Positions 1 to 13,505 are shown, numbered from the stretch's first letter. The stretch: 64,000 bases of DNA from Artemia franciscana (GCF_032884065.1 NW_027063627.1:358001-422000), one strand, 5' to 3'. Translations and numbers: made by a program. The notes: generated from the sequence alone by a model not told the origin.

Positions 1-460
1 CAAAATTTTGATTGGATATATTTGGGCAGAAAAGGGTGCAGGGTAAGGGGTTGCCCTCCAATCACTTTTGATTTATGAAAAGAGAATAGAACTTTGTTTC
101 CCACTGAATGAGCCTCCTTTAAAGTTTTTACTACCACCCCTTCCATAAAAACATTATATGTTAACAGTGGGCAGTTTGCAAAACTTACAGTCCTTGCCCT
201 GCAGGTTAGGGGTGGAGGAAGGATTGTCAAACTTAAAGGCATTCTTATTTGATCTATAGACTATTCTGAATAATACAGCTGTCTCAAAATTTTGATTGAA
301 AATATTTAGGAAAACAGGGCATGAGAAGGGATGGGCTGGTTGCCCTTAAATCACTTTTGGCTCTTAAAAAGAGAACTACAATTTCCAATTGAATGAGCTT
401 TTTCTGAAGGTTATATAACCAACCCTTCAGGTGAAGCATCTCTAAAAAAAAATAAAATAA
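1..460. repeat. Two direct copies of a ~165-bp dispersed repeat
   Basis: The block 1-160 recurs at about 286-450 as diverged direct copies: both start CAAAATTTTGATTG and then run through a G-rich 'ggttgccct' stretch and 'atcacttttg'. A third, more diverged copy lies at 25575-25740 inside kinase intron 2. The block abuts the trinucleotide-rich array that follows it here and precedes it at 25.3 kb. No coding capacity was seen. Confidence 0.6.
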
Positions 461-479
461 TAATAAATCAATGAAACCT

Positions 480-1260
480 TAAGACTCTTTATTATACATA
501 AACACTATGAAATTGTCACTGATACAATGCCCCCTCCCTCCTCTCAACATTTCCTTAAACTTTTGTCTTAATGCCATTACCCTCAATAATAGAAGCAATA
601 ATAATAGCACTAGTAGTAGTATGTAGTAGAAACACTACCACTACCCAGTGATAGTAATGTGGACATAGTGTCTATTGATTAGTTCAACATCCTCTGAAAG
701 TTTTAACTTAGTGGTCTAATCTGTTGTTGAGATACAGCTGATACACCCTTTTGGCAACCTATATGGACACAGTAGTTCAATATTCACTGAATTCACAAAT
801 TAGTACCCTTAGTTTTTGTAGTAGTAGCAGTACAATCATCAGTAGCAATAGTAGCAGTAAAAGAAAATAGTAGTGGAATGCAAAAATTGCCTTTTGATCA
901 GTTCAACATCCCTTATTATATGCTCTATAAGTTTCAACTTAATACTCTGATACATTCCTAAGATATTTCTGATAACTTATCCCCTTTTGACAACCAGTAT
1001 ATGCAAGCTGTGTTTTGATTTAATTGAAATACCACCTCAATATTTCATATAATTTTAACCTTTATACCCTTAGTCTTAGCAGTAGTAGCATGTAAAGATT
1101 GCATTATAGTCAATTGGTCATTCCCTGACATTTCTAACTGCATACCCTATGCCATTCCTGAGACTTACCATTATGACATCCTGCATGGAGATAGGCTAGT
1201 GTGTTTTCATTTAATTCAATACTCATTTGTAACATTCCCTAAAAGTTGCTTAGGCAGTGC
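480..1260 (-). repeat. Diverged units of the ~260-bp trinucleotide-rich array family
   Basis: The segment alternates runs of agtagtag-type triplets with the phrases 'agttcaaca', 'gtttcaactta' and 'cccttttgacaacc'. These are the reverse complements of phrases in the 36.9-38.3 kb array (gttgaactaa, ttaagttgaaac, ggttgtcaaaaggg). About three diverged units are visible. Confidence 0.55.
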
Positions 1261-1269
1261 TATTGTGCT

Positions 1270-4200
1270 GCCTGTGATTTAGCCTATAAGATCTTTAGAA
1301 CCTTATAAATTGGGACTGAGCAAAAGTAGAGGCTCATAGCACATTTCTTTAGGCCTCATTTGAATTGAAGATATATTTTTTAAGGTTTTATTTTAATTAC
1401 ATAAAGATTGTTAAAGTTTAGCAAGGTTGGTGTTCTCTGGAGGAGACAGAGTAAGATGATTGCTTAACAATTTTTTCCCATGACATTACTAAGGCTATGG
1501 ATGCATTCCTGAATGTTTTATTTACCTAACTCAACTACCCTAATTTCTAAGATTACAAAAAGCTACTAAGCTAGAATTTTACTGTACTTTAAGCTGTTCA
1601 ACTTGTTTTCTTCAGGAGTAGTTGATTACTAAATAAATACAAAGCTTACCTCATGGAAGACAGTTAGCCTACTCTTTCTCATTACCACCCTCAAGACAGC
1701 TAATACTGTATCTCATCGCCTAAACAAGCCTGAACTAATAGCCCACCACTCATAAGTTAGTGTTACTACATTTTTACCATAACCTAAAAAACAACAAAAT
1801 GACTCAAACAAAAGAAAAATAGGCTAGGCTACTCATTAAACCGTCTAATCACATGTATGATTTTCAAAAATGTTGACCAGTGTTTCTAAGTAAGGAAACA
1901 AAAAATCTGCTGGGGTAAAAATCATAAAAATCATGTTGAACTGAAGAATATGACATTTTTCTTTATGACCGCAAACCGTTTAGTTTTCTTTCCTGGTAAA
2001 AAAAACACGTTTAGTTTATTGGTATCGCTTCACCTCTTAAATCAAATCTGAAATCAATTAGATGGAAGAGTGTAGCCGATTGACAACTTCAAAATTTCAA
2101 AGCCTGAAGCAAAAGTTCACTTATTTCTTTGGAAGCAAAAAGAACATAAACTGTCGATAGTGATAAAAATGAATATAATAAAATTAATTCTCAAGCTCAT
2201 CGACTAAAACTCATGCTTTAAGTTCTTTACTTTTTTGAAAAGACTTTTGACGGAAAACAATGACAAAAGCTTCCGGCTTCACTCTCTTCAAGCCTAGTTT
2301 ATCTTTTAGCGAAGACCTCAAAGTAGCGGTTTTCAGTTTGTTGCTTATGTCCGTTTGTGCGTTTTTGGCAACGCTAAAAACGTCCCTGATAATCGCGTTC
2401 CAAAATTCTAAGCTTAATAAGTAACGAATTTCATGTGAAATTTGAGAAAATCAAAAAGTGTCAATTGCTGCTGTTGTTTCAGCTAATAGCAGCCAAAATT
2501 CTACTATCTCACTTTCGGGGAAATCACTGTCAGGAATTGTTTACCACTCTTCGAAAACTCTCCTTGAATCCCATTCTTGTGGTTTATATAAAGAAAAACA
2601 ATCCGACACTTGTACTAGATTTAAGACGTATATGAATCCCAAATATTTCTGACAAGAAGACAGACCTAATAAATGATTGAGATATTTGAATTTGAAAGAA
2701 AATAAAGTAATTTTTAAACCACATCCGAGAATCCTATTGATGATCAAGATACTTTTTGTCTAAACTCTTCTGGAAGCTCACTTCGACATTTTTGGCTGGT
2801 ATTTTTGATAATAAAGCTACTCATTTTATCTATCATTCAGTAGTGACTTTCTCTTGCCTTAACTCGGCTATAGACTTTCAATAGATCCGCTAGGTAGCCT
2901 TGACGTGACACCAGAATATCTGCAAACACTTCGAAGAAAAACCAAAAGAATTCATGGGTTCAATAACAAGGTATTTTTAAAGAAAATGAATTCCAACAAA
3001 ATCTTTTAATTTTTCTTTCATTATGCGATCTTCAACTGAAGTAACGTTCTCAAATTCAAAAATTTCGTTACTCTATCCCCCTCACATAAGTTTTGCTACA
3101 GGACGAAACTTACAGAACTTGACAAAACAAAATGCACGAACCAAAAAATTTACAAGTCCTATTGAACATTTTGGGTAGGTTTCATGCCCAAACATTGGAA
3201 TTCCTTCTAGGTTTGCAGATATATTTAAAAAAAAATTTACATGGGCTAAAATTTGGCTTTGAATGTGGGGAATTTGGAAGATAAGGTGAAATTTTAAAAA
3301 TTGATATTGTTGATGTTTGGGATATAAAATTTTGGATCTTAATTCTTTGATAATGGGAAATTTTTGTAATTATTTTCGATGTCGAAGGATAAAGAAATTG
3401 AAAATCAATTTTAAAGTTTTGTAACCATTTTTAAACATAAAATAATATTAAGTGAAATCCCCGGATATTTGGGATAAATACTTGAGAACCTTTGCGGTTT
3501 TTTTATCGTTAATGAAAAAGAAATTTCATTCACAAATGATGTAAATTTTAATCTTGGCTTGTTTTAAAAAAAATTTTAATTATTTAAAACGTTTTGTTTG
3601 ATTGTTAGCTGTGGTAGCATTCACAATCTGCTTAGAAGGAAAGGAAGAGAAAAGGAGGAAACCTGTACATAGTCAAGTCACTGAGTCCTGTTTGAGATGT
3701 TGTAAAAATAGGTCAAAAGGTTCCTTATTTTTCTGGCAGTAATAATGTTGGTTCAGGCTATCCTCTTAAATATTAAAAAAGATGAAGTGAGTAAAGCCTC
3801 AAAATGGACGAGCGGGTTAAGATTATTTATATTTTTGGGTATGCAGGTAGATAGTTGTTCAATATTTTGAGCCAATCAATAAGAAGTTAATAATATTTAT
3901 AAAATTAAAAAAGGACATTTATTAAGATTGTTTAAAAGAAAATTGAGCTATAGTGTAGGCGATGCAAACTCATTTTTTTTTTTAGTTTAATTGTATTGAA
4001 ACAACACTGAGAAAAGAAGAGGAGGGACTAAAAAGGCAAGCTTTTTCGGCATTTAAAACTACAATTTAAGCAGAAAATCTTCTGGCGGTTTTGTATATCA
4101 GTGAAACTGATGTGCCTGAAGACCCTTTGTTCTGAGGTCAGACATAATAGCGTCTAGATATATTAGACCTATCTACTTAAGCAGGTTTCAAGCAGCGGTG

Positions 4201-4285
4201 CTTATTAGTCTTCCAGCTGGTGATTTAGCTGAAATTGAGGAACCCCGTAGGACGTAGTTGGGTCTCGTGTTGTTTGTTGCCAGAT
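1270..4285. other. No recognisable gene; AT-rich unique-looking DNA
   Basis: The short open frames at 2435-2750 overlap on both strands and show no motif I recognise. I see no RNA gene or clear repeat here. Confidence 0.5.
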
Positions 4286-4289
4286 TTTT

Positions 4290-5360
4290 AATTAGAGTTT
4301 TGACTTTTGAACCGATCTAGTTGAAAAGTGGTTTTCACTGTGGAACAGCTTGTTGAAGTTACATAATTTCAGTAGCATATGACTTAGAAAATGCATTAGA
4401 ATTCTAAATAGCAGGATCTTCAAAACTTGAAGAGTACGATCAGTAGCATGATTTAAGTTTTTAAGAGCAACAGTTTCAAAATATAACACCAAATCATTCC
4501 ATAGTTCTAAAATTTGGATAATGTATATTTTTAACGACAATCATCACACCTGCTTCGATGTCGAAATGTTATGTGAATCTGCTATTGTAAAAGCCTGAAA
4601 CGTCTAAGGACCCAATTGATTTTTTTACTAACGCTGAAGTTTACGTAAACAGTCCTATAAAGACCTTTTACTTGCTTTAGCAGCTGTTTACAGGAATACA
4701 ACGCAAATAGATAAGTGACATGGCTGCTACACTTGATACAAATGACATACGGATATTCAATTCTAACTTTTGCCCACTACTGAGTAGTCTTATCCAAACA
4801 AGTATCCACATAAAATACAGTCCAACAATTTAAAGGATTGTTGTTTTTCTTCAGAGTGTTTTCCAAGAAGTTTAATAGTATTTTCGGTTTGCCGTTGAGG
4901 CATTCAATAGGGTCTAAAGATAAAGGTAAACTCAAGATTTCTTCCACATCAAAGTACTCCAACAGCAAGCTGTTATTCTTTCACTCCTACGTCAGTGGTT
5001 TCATCTATTATAAGGGAAAATGGTTTATTTTTCAGAACCTTGAAAAGTTGCTCTCTCTAATGAGGACCAATTCTCTAGCGTATCATATTCTTTGCCTTTT
5101 GCTTCATTAAAGCTACCCTCTCAAGAACCTGCTTAAAAAGAAGGCTTTTCAGCAAAGACACAAGCTTATCACTTAAGCTTAGTGGCAGATCATTTCCTAT
5201 CAAGAAAGCAGCAATCTCGGCCTCTGCGATGTGAAATACATTGCTGTTGACTCTATAGGCTCGATCCAGTGGAATAATAGCTTGGTTTGCTTCGTCTTGG
5301 TTTTGACCTGTGATAGCTTGAGCCCCTATACATTCTGTGCTCCAATTTTCCAAGGACTAA
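4290..5360 (-). pseudogene. Decayed hAT/ZBED-like transposase (broken frames)
   Basis: Reading the minus strand from 5353 gives AEIAAFLIGNDLPLSLSDKL followed by VSLLKS. After stops comes SLIIDETTDVGVKE (about 5025-4981), then LLEYFDVEEI, then a segment ending FYVDTC, then IKCSSHVTYL. Further on is IIQILELWNDLVLYFE and LSHMLLKLCNFNKLFHSE at 4540-4300. This order matches transposase-derived proteins of the hAT superfamily with the IIDETTD.. catalytic-core signature, seen in domesticated ZBED/KIAA-type genes. In-frame TAG and TAA codons and several frame changes show it is not functional as written. No BED zinc finger was recognised upstream, and the C-terminal dimerisation domain is missing or unreadable. 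No terminal inverted repeats were found. Confidence 0.75.
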
Positions 5361-7910
5361 AGATTTCCTGCTGTAGAAATAGTAAGCCTCATCATCGGAG
5401 GAAGGTTTTTTCTGTCATATTTTAAACTTGGGGATTTTTAACCGAGCAGTGCTGAAATTCAATTTTGAAAGTTTGCGAATGATCTTCTTTGAAACCTCAA
5501 ATACTCAATGTTGCACTCATCTTCAGCAATTAACAAAAAATCCTTTGGTTTCATAAGAAACATCAATCATAATCAAATTGTGGAAGAAAAATCAGTCTTG
5601 ATTTGGAAAATAAATGTTATTATAAACCCTTGTATGTAGCCCAATGCTCAAATTAAGTCTTTGTACTGCTTTACAAAGCCCTTCGAATTTTCAAAAACGG
5701 CTTAATCACTATTTAGTTCTCTGTTCTCAATTCCGCTCATTCAAATGTCAGAACAATCGACAATCGGCAAAAAGCGTTCATTTTATAAGGAATTTTTCAA
5801 AACGGAAGGGTGGAAAAGACCAATAATTTTAAAAACCGACAAACAGGATTACAATTATTAGTGTAGTCTTTACAGAAATATAACAAAACCAATCCCAATC
5901 GCTATCGAACAGTAAAGCCACTGCGTTACGAATATTCAAAGAAGTTTTTTAAAAGTAAAGAATCAACAAAAGAATCAAATTTCTCCGATAAGTGTTTTTT
6001 GAGAATAAAATTAAACTGTGAAGTTTGCTTATCATCATTAATTCAAATCATAAGTTACAATTTATCATGTTCTAGCGGTAAGGCTTCTAAACCATAATAG
6101 ATTGATTTAAAAAGACACATGTTGCATGAATTGGATCGTTTCCAAAACAAACAAGAATGTGGAAGAATTCGAAACTCCTCTGTCTCTAGTACTTTTATCA
6201 AAAATAGAAGCATGAGTACATTTCTTGGGGCTTATAATAGACCTTTCCATTTGTGTGGAAATAAAGAGCTCGAATGTGCACAGCCTGGATAAATTTGCAA
6301 GTTAATACTAAATTTGCAAGGTGTCTATCTCTCTATATGAGCAAACAACATTCAGTCGCAGGGGGTCCTAGCGTTGAAAACTGGTGGGAGTCATCGGAAA
6401 GCCTAGAAATGGAAAATTCTTAACCTGTAAACAACACGTGGGAGTCATAAACAAGAGGTGCCATTTCCAGGGGTGCAGAAATAAAAAATTCCAAACACGT
6501 AAATAATCTCGTTATTGGTCTCTATGGCGTTTCTGGAAATGAAAAGCAATTAAAAAAAAAAAAAACTATATAATAATGTCTGTAAAAAGAAATACCCTGT
6601 AAAGTATTACCTTAATATATATTTATAATTTTTCTCTTCCTGACTTCAGCTTATTGCTTTTACTTTTGACTATAACCTATGACTATCGACTGAACATAAT
6701 ACGGATTGCAAAATTTGTTTGGTTTTCCAGCATTGCCATATTTGTAAATGAGGATCCAATGAATGAAAATTGCCCTTAAGCTTCTGGCAAGTGAGCCATA
6801 ATATGTCATGATTAATTGAATTTGCTATGAATGCATGATGATGCTACCCAATACTGAGTGAACGAATGTTTATGCCGACGTTGTAAGCAAATCAGAAATT
6901 CTTGATTTCTTTTCCAGGGAAAAAATACATTGCTCAGACAAGAGCCACTTATTGATTTGTGCCAATATGACATGAACTTAACAGTTTTGCGACCAAAACA
7001 AACACCAAGCTGCTTCTAGTTAACGTAAGATAATTTCCTAAGGCAGTTTTGTTCTTTAATCCCGAGCATCACTTCATTTCCGGAATGACTTTTTTGGACT
7101 ATATTAATCTTGGTGGAAGAGTGCTCATGGGCCGTGGACAAGATATTTTTAAGGCAACTCATTATGTTATTTGTAAATGCACTTAATATTTTGATGGAGG
7201 GACGTTAACTTTTCTAACGAGAGAGAACAACCTTAAGAATGGCTTGGGAGGAGAACTTGAATAACAGAGAAAACTATATATGAAAGAAAACTCTACTTTC
7301 ATTACCTCAGAGCAGACTAATAAACAAAGGCTATTATTCCTACTTAGGGGTCGGTACCGTTTCTATTTTTGACTAAAACAGAAACGATAAAAAGTGGCAA
7401 AGAAAACACGGAACAGGAATAGAAACTGGGAAATAGAAAAGGAACTTAATTTCTCTTTTCTATTTTATTGCAGAAAAACAGAAACGTTTTGTTTTTAATA
7501 AGAAATTTTATTAAAACGGCTATTTTAACAGATTTTTTTTAGGCACTGTGAGATATATGCATGCAATTTCACTTGACTCTGGTAAGTGTAGAAGTAGTCA
7601 GTTCAAAATTTTAGCGGATCATATGTATTTCTCCTGATATTTGTTTCTCGCTCAACAAGACCGGAACTATCTCCTTATATTCCCTGATAATATTTGCTGG
7701 TATACCGACAGTGCTTATATTGTTAGCAATTTGACTTGAAGAGTTTATCCGCAGTCCAGCCCTGTCGAAAAACTTAGCAAACAAATCAGTGATACATATT
7801 GGTTAGTCTCTGTCTTGATCCGAACACTTCAATTCGAGCGAGTTCTTCTGTACTTTTCTGCCAGAAAATCAACTGCAGGAGAATTGGAAATACAGAGAGA
7901 CGAGCTGAAT
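5361..7910. other. No recognisable gene
   Basis: The region is AT-rich with only short, motif-free open frames. It may include the lost 5' part of the transposase relic, but I could not recognise it. Confidence 0.45.
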
Positions 7911-8440
7911 CTCTTTCATTATCGCTAATTCTTTCGTAAATTGCAGGGTAAAACAGCAGCTCTTGTGAAGAGTAGTCTATGAACCTTGGACTGGTAAAAA
8001 ATAATATATATCCGGGGCTGAATAGCCAATAATTTCTTCAGGCCTTTACTCAGTCATAGTAATTCTATCTGGTGTATGAAAAAACAACTGAACTATTTGA
8101 ACCATCAACAGAACTTAGTTTGCCAGAGCACAAATATGCCCACTAATTATGACCGTTGCCTGTTTGAATGGGCGAAGAACCTTAATAAAAATTACCGTAA
8201 CGAACCACTCATTGATGTGAAGTGAAGTTCGAGCTCTCTGATTTTAGCACGGGACAATTCAAAAGGATAGGGGTTGTTACGTTAAGCTTCGGTACGGTAG
8301 GCTTACGGTAGGTTATTCAGCCCCGGAGATATATTTTTTTTACAGTCCTAGGTCTCATAGACTACTCTTCACAAGAGCTGCTTTAACCCTATAATTTACG
8401 AAAGACTAACAACTAGCTATATAATGCATAATGAAAGACG
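7911..8440. mobile_element. Inverted-repeat element, ~0.5 kb, MITE-like
   Basis: The arm at about 7931-8027 (from ctttcgtaaatt to ccggggctgaatagcc) reappears as a reverse complement at 8311-8405 (from ggttattcagccccgg to aatttacgaaag). Both arms share 'cttgtgaagagtagtctatg'. Similarity continues outward through 'ctttcattat' on both sides. The spacer is about 280 bp and non-coding. Target duplications could not be defined, so the superfamily is unknown. Confidence 0.65.
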
Positions 8441-9600
8441 GGACCGTTCACGAGTATAGGGGTTATTACGGTAAGCTTTCCTGGAACCCAAGACAGAAGA
8501 AAAGGGGTTATTGGTAAAACAAAACAAGGAATAGACGTAGAAAATGAATGTTAAGTTGAAGAGTGCATAAATAAAATAAAATACATTTTAAAGGGAAGAA
8601 GGCGACTGGGATAAATTTCCCAGGCTTCAAAGCTGGAGGTGAAGAAAAATACGTGCAAGCCTTGGGGAGCCAAGATCTTTAAAGAAGACTGTGTTTGTTA
8701 TGTGCTATTTCATTCAAATTTTTCTGAAAAGGGACTAATAATAATTTTGCTTTGGTTACTCCTGACCATAGCCTGAAGAAAACCTTAGATATAAAACATG
8801 AATGAAAATGATGGATACGAAAAATTGTTCTAATATGGTTCCAGACAACCCCAGGTAAGAAAAATAGTTATATCTATTCTTATATAAATAGCCTGTGACC
8901 CCTCCAATTTCCTCATGTAAACTTTATGTTAGTCCTAATAGTATAAATAGACTTAAAGACTGTTGAGAGATTTCTTATGGAGACCCACTTTCTGTTTGGT
9001 AGGTACTTCCTGGGGGAAAAGCCACCAAACTCTTTTTGAAAGGTGGTTCCTAGGAAAATCCTGTGTGTAGCCCCTTTCTTTTTTTTATCAGGCAAACTTC
9101 TTTATGATGTATTGCGACATTGGGAAAATTTTCACGTCTTTTTTCTTGTCCGCAAACATGCGGCTTCTTGCCTTTTAACCTGAGAGGCAAACAAATTGAA
9201 CAAAGTCAATATATGGGGTATGATCTTTCGTGACGTCATAAGCGTTTTGCCAGGATTCGTAGAAGTAAACGATGCATTTAGAAAGTGATGTCAGAACAGA
9301 ATCTGAGTTTTCAATAATTTTTCAAAGGTGTTGCATTTTCCCTTAGGTGTATGGTCCACAAGCTAACATTCAAAAAGGCGTACCAAACTTAGATATATTT
9401 ATTGTTTAAAGCTATACTATCAACTAGAAAATGTTTGAATGTAAAAACACATATATACATAAAAACACTAAAAATAAAAAAAAATATCAAAACACTTAAA
9501 CTAAAAAAAAGTAAAATTCATAATACTAAAATGCTAAAAATCAAAATTCATTACACCGAAATGTTAAAAGACCAAAATTTATAATACTACAATGTTAAGG
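8441..9600. other. No recognisable gene
   Basis: AT-rich non-coding DNA. A short local periodicity occurs at 9480-9610, where 'aaaattcataatac' and 'aaaatgttaa'-type phrases recur every ~30 bp. Confidence 0.4.
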
Positions 9601-9604
9601 ACCA

Positions 9605-11925
9605 AAATTCATTATGCTAAGCAGAGAACCCTACTTTATAAGTTTCAAGCTCCTATCTGAACAAATTTGGAATTTTGTATTTTTTGCCAGAAGAGCGATC
9701 ACGAATGCATGTTCATTTTTTGTTTTGTTTTTTGTTCCAGGGGTGATCATATCGACCCGTTGTCCTAGAATTTTGCGAAAGGTGTCATTTGTAGTGAAAT
9801 TAAACTTTCTAGCGCCCCTTTTAAGTGACCAAAAATTGGAGGACAACTAGACCCCCTCCCACGCTCATTTTTTCGAAGTGACCAGATAAAAATTTTGAGA
9901 TGGCCACTTTGTTCAGCATAGTTGAAATATCTAATAACTATGTTTTTGAGGATGACTTAATCCCCCACAGTCCTCGGGGAAGCGTATCAAGTTATGAACT
10001 TTGCCCATTGTTTACATACAGTATTGATTATTGGCAAGTATACAGACGTTTTGAGAGTTTTTTTTCTGGTGGCGGGCAGGGGGATTGGGTTACGTGAGGG
10101 GATCTTTCCATGGACAAATTTGTCATGGGGTAAGATAGTTTCTATGCTGATATCTCAGCATTATTTAAAAAACGATAATAAATTAAATTTAAAAAAAAAC
10201 AAGTTTTTTCAACCGAAAGTAAGGAGTAACATTAAAACTTTAAACGAACAGAAATTATAATGCATATGAGGGGGTTGGTCCCCTCGTCAATACCTTTTTA
10301 TTTACGCTAAAATATTTTCAATAATTTCAAAGGAGCTATTTATTCTAATTAAACTGCCTTTGTGATTCAAGGGTCATTCTTAAAGAATTGGAACAAAATC
10401 CAAACTTTAGAGTAAATAGTGAGGTATTTACGAGGGTACAAACCGTCTCATATTATGTATATCAGGAAGTTCTCAGCCTCGTCAATATCTTGGTCTTTAC
10501 GCTAATGTTCGAATTTCGTAAAATAATGGCCAATATAAGCAATAACTTGTTTGTTTTATTTTCAGGCCAATCTTAGCATTTAATTTTACCTTAAGCGGCT
10601 TCACAACTATGATTTTTATGTTATAATGACACCAATGATATTGTATGTCTTCGGCTTGGGGTTGTTATTAAACAAAACAAACAAGTTTTTTCCAACTGAA
10701 AGCAAGAAGTAACATTAAAACTTAAAACGAACATAAATAATTTCATTCTTTTCAGTCATTCCTCATTAACGCCCCGCTCTTTACGCTAAAGTTTGACTCT
10801 TTCTCTCAACTCTTCTTTTTAAAACAGTAAAAAACTTTAGCGTAAAGAGCGGGGCGTTGATGAGGAAGCAGCCCCTTTCATATACGAAGTAATTTCTGTT
10901 CGTTTTAAGTTTTAATGTCGCTCCTTACTTTTAGTAGAAAAAACTTTTTTTTTTATTTAATTTCAGAACGTTTTTGAATCAATGCATGTTTTGATTTTGG
11001 CTCTCGGCAGAGGAATAATTAAAACGAAATTTGCATATTTATTTTGTTTGGCTAAATGGCTTTCTCATAATTTTGATCGAATGATTTTGAGAAAAAAAGA
11101 GCGGGGGAGGAAGCCTAGTTGCCCTCCAATTTTTTGGTTAATTAAAAAGGCAACTAGAACTTTTAATTTTTTACGAATCTTTTTATTAGTAAAAGATATA
11201 CGTAACTTATAAATTAGCTTACGTACAGAACTTTTTATTCTCATGTTTTTATTACACATATGAGAGGGTTCGCCCCCTCGTCAGTACCTCTCTCTTTACA
11301 CTAAATCTTAAATTTTGTCCCAATTCATTAAGAATGACCCCTGAATCACAAAAGCCGTAGAATAAATAGTTGACATTACTAAAAATACTTTAGCGTAAAG
11401 AGCGAGGTATGAGGAGGAGGTGAGCCCCTCATATGGGTAATAATTTCTGTTCGTTTTAATTTTTAATGCTGCTCCTTACTTCCAGCTGAAAAAAAACTTT
11501 TTCATATCTATTTTTTCATTGTTTCTTTTTTTGATAATGCTAGTAAATCCTGCGCTCCCTTTATGGAAATTTTCTTCCCCCATGACAAATTCCTCGATGG
11601 AAAGCTCCCCCAGCATATCCCCCTCTTCTCAACCCCTCCCCCGACCAAAAAATCCTCCTGAAAACGCCTGTACACTTCCCAATAACCATTACTGTATGTA
11701 AGCACTGGTCAAAGTTTGTAACTTGTAGCCCCTCCCACGGGGACTGTGGAGGAGTTAGTCGTCCCCAAAGACATAGTTATAAGGTTTTGGACTACGCTGA
11801 ATAAAATGGCTATCTCAGAATTTTGATCCGTTGACTTTGGGAAAATAATTAGCGTAGGAGGGGGCCTAGGTGCCCTCCAATTTTTTGATCACTTAAAAAG
11901 GGCACTAAAAAAAGTCATCTATCGG
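9605..11925. mobile_element. Large palindromic (foldback-like) element, near complete inverted dimer
   Basis: The left arm (9605-10440) and right arm (11255-11925) are inverted copies of one sequence; for example 'cctcggggaagcgtatcaag' on the left mirrors the 'cccctcccacggggac' region on the right. At the centre, 10690-10950 is itself a long hairpin: 'cgctctttacgctaaagttt' at about 10776 faces 'aactttagcgtaaagagcg' at about 10833. Each arm also holds a smaller hairpin built on the same stem. No protein was recognised. Related pieces occur at 21.1, 39.6, 41.6, 46.6, 54.0 and 63.6 kb. Confidence 0.8.
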
Positions 11926-12228
11926 CAACACTAGAATAAATATTAACAAACATTTGAATTGGTAAAGCTGAATCCTCTTATCAAGTAGTTATCACGTTTA
12001 GGCGGGCTATACAGCTAAAACTATGTTGTAGGCTTTCTAATAGCTTAGAACCTTTTTGAATTAGCTGAGTGAAACTTTTGGGAGTGAATCCAGTGCCTAC
12101 TTGGGAAGACATTGTGTGCCATCATAACTAGGCCGTGTCTTTGGGGATGGCATGATCCCCTCATGAAAACGGCTCTATGTTATAAAATTTGACTTATGCA
12201 CAGGGACAATTTGCTCTGAGGATGAAAT

Positions 12229-13505
12229 TTCGGTAAAATTCTTGTTGATTGACTTCTTGCTATCTTGGAAATGGGTAAGGTTGGGAAAATGAAACTTCAG
12301 GGATGGGTCTACAGGCTAAAGTATGTCCCTGGAAGGTATTCTGAAGTACCTACCTCCACTCCTTCTCCCTATAGAGGGCCCTGATATTTGATGACCTTCA
12401 AAAATATGTATGTTATAAAAGTGAAACCTTGCAAAATAGCCTAGATCAGTAAATTTCTTGTTAATTGACTTCTTGATATCTTGGAAAGGGTTTAGGTTAG
12501 GAAAATGGAACTTTCAGGGATGGGTCTACAGGCTAAAGTATGTCCCAGGAAGGTATTTTGAAGTATCTATATCCACTCCTTCTCCCTCTAGAAGCCTTGG
12601 CCTTTGATAACCTTTAAAAATATGTGTGTTATAAAAGTAAAACCTTGTAAAATAGATCTTCTGCTTAATTGAAGTAGGCCTACAACAAAATTGTTTTCAG
12701 CTTCATAACTTTGCTCAATCCCATTTTATAAGGTTTTAAAGATATACAAATACATTTCCTAAATTTTGAAAAAAATATTGATATGGCTCAAAATTCTGCT
12801 CAAATAACAGGAATTGCATTTTCATAACTAAAAGCAGAGAAAAAGCAACTAGTAACTGAAAATTATGGTAAAATGTTGTTTTTTCAAAATTTTGATAGGT
12901 ATAGACCTGTCATGTAGGCAAATTTCAGGGCCCTCTAGAGGGAGAAGGAGTGGAGGTAGATACTTTAAAACACCTTCCCAGGACATATTTTAACCTGTAG
13001 ACCCATCCCTTAAAGTTTCATTTTCCTAACCTAAACCCTTTCCAAGATAGCAAGAAGTCAATTAACTAGAAATTTACCAATAGATCTTCTGCTTGAATGA
13101 AGGACAACAAAATTGTTTTCAGCTTCACAACTTTGCTTAATCCCATTTTATAAGGTTTTAAAGATATACAAAAACATTTTCTAAATTTAAAAAAAAGGAT
13201 TGATATGGCTCAGAATTCTACTCAAATAACAAGAATTGCATTTTTGGAACTAAAGGTAGAAAAAAAGCAACTGGTAACTGAAAATTAATGTAAAATGCTG
13301 TTTTGTTAAAATTTCAATAGGTATAGACCTGCCATGTAGGTGAATTTCAGGGCTCTCTAGAGGGAGAAGGAGTAGAGGTGGGTACTTTAAAATTCCTTTC
13401 CAGGATATACTTTAGCCTATAGACCCATCCCTGAAAGTTTCATTTTCCTAACCTAACCCCTTTCTGAGATAGCAAGAAGTAACAACTAGAATTTTACTGA
13501 AAAAT
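12229..13505. repeat. Four copies of a ~150-bp module in ++-- order
   Basis: A module with 'gggatgggtctacaggctaa' and 'ccactccttctccct' occurs directly at 12229-12436 and 12449-12655, then as reverse complement at 12927-13076 and 13350-13492. The second half is also a tandem duplication of about 428 bp: 'tagatcttctgctt' starts at 12653 and again at 13081. The arrangement forms a large imperfect inverted repeat. No coding potential was seen. Confidence 0.75.

Noticed and set aside
7370-7500. Possible transposon end near 'ggggtcggtaccgtttctat'
   Set aside because: No matching inverted end or duplication was found within the window.
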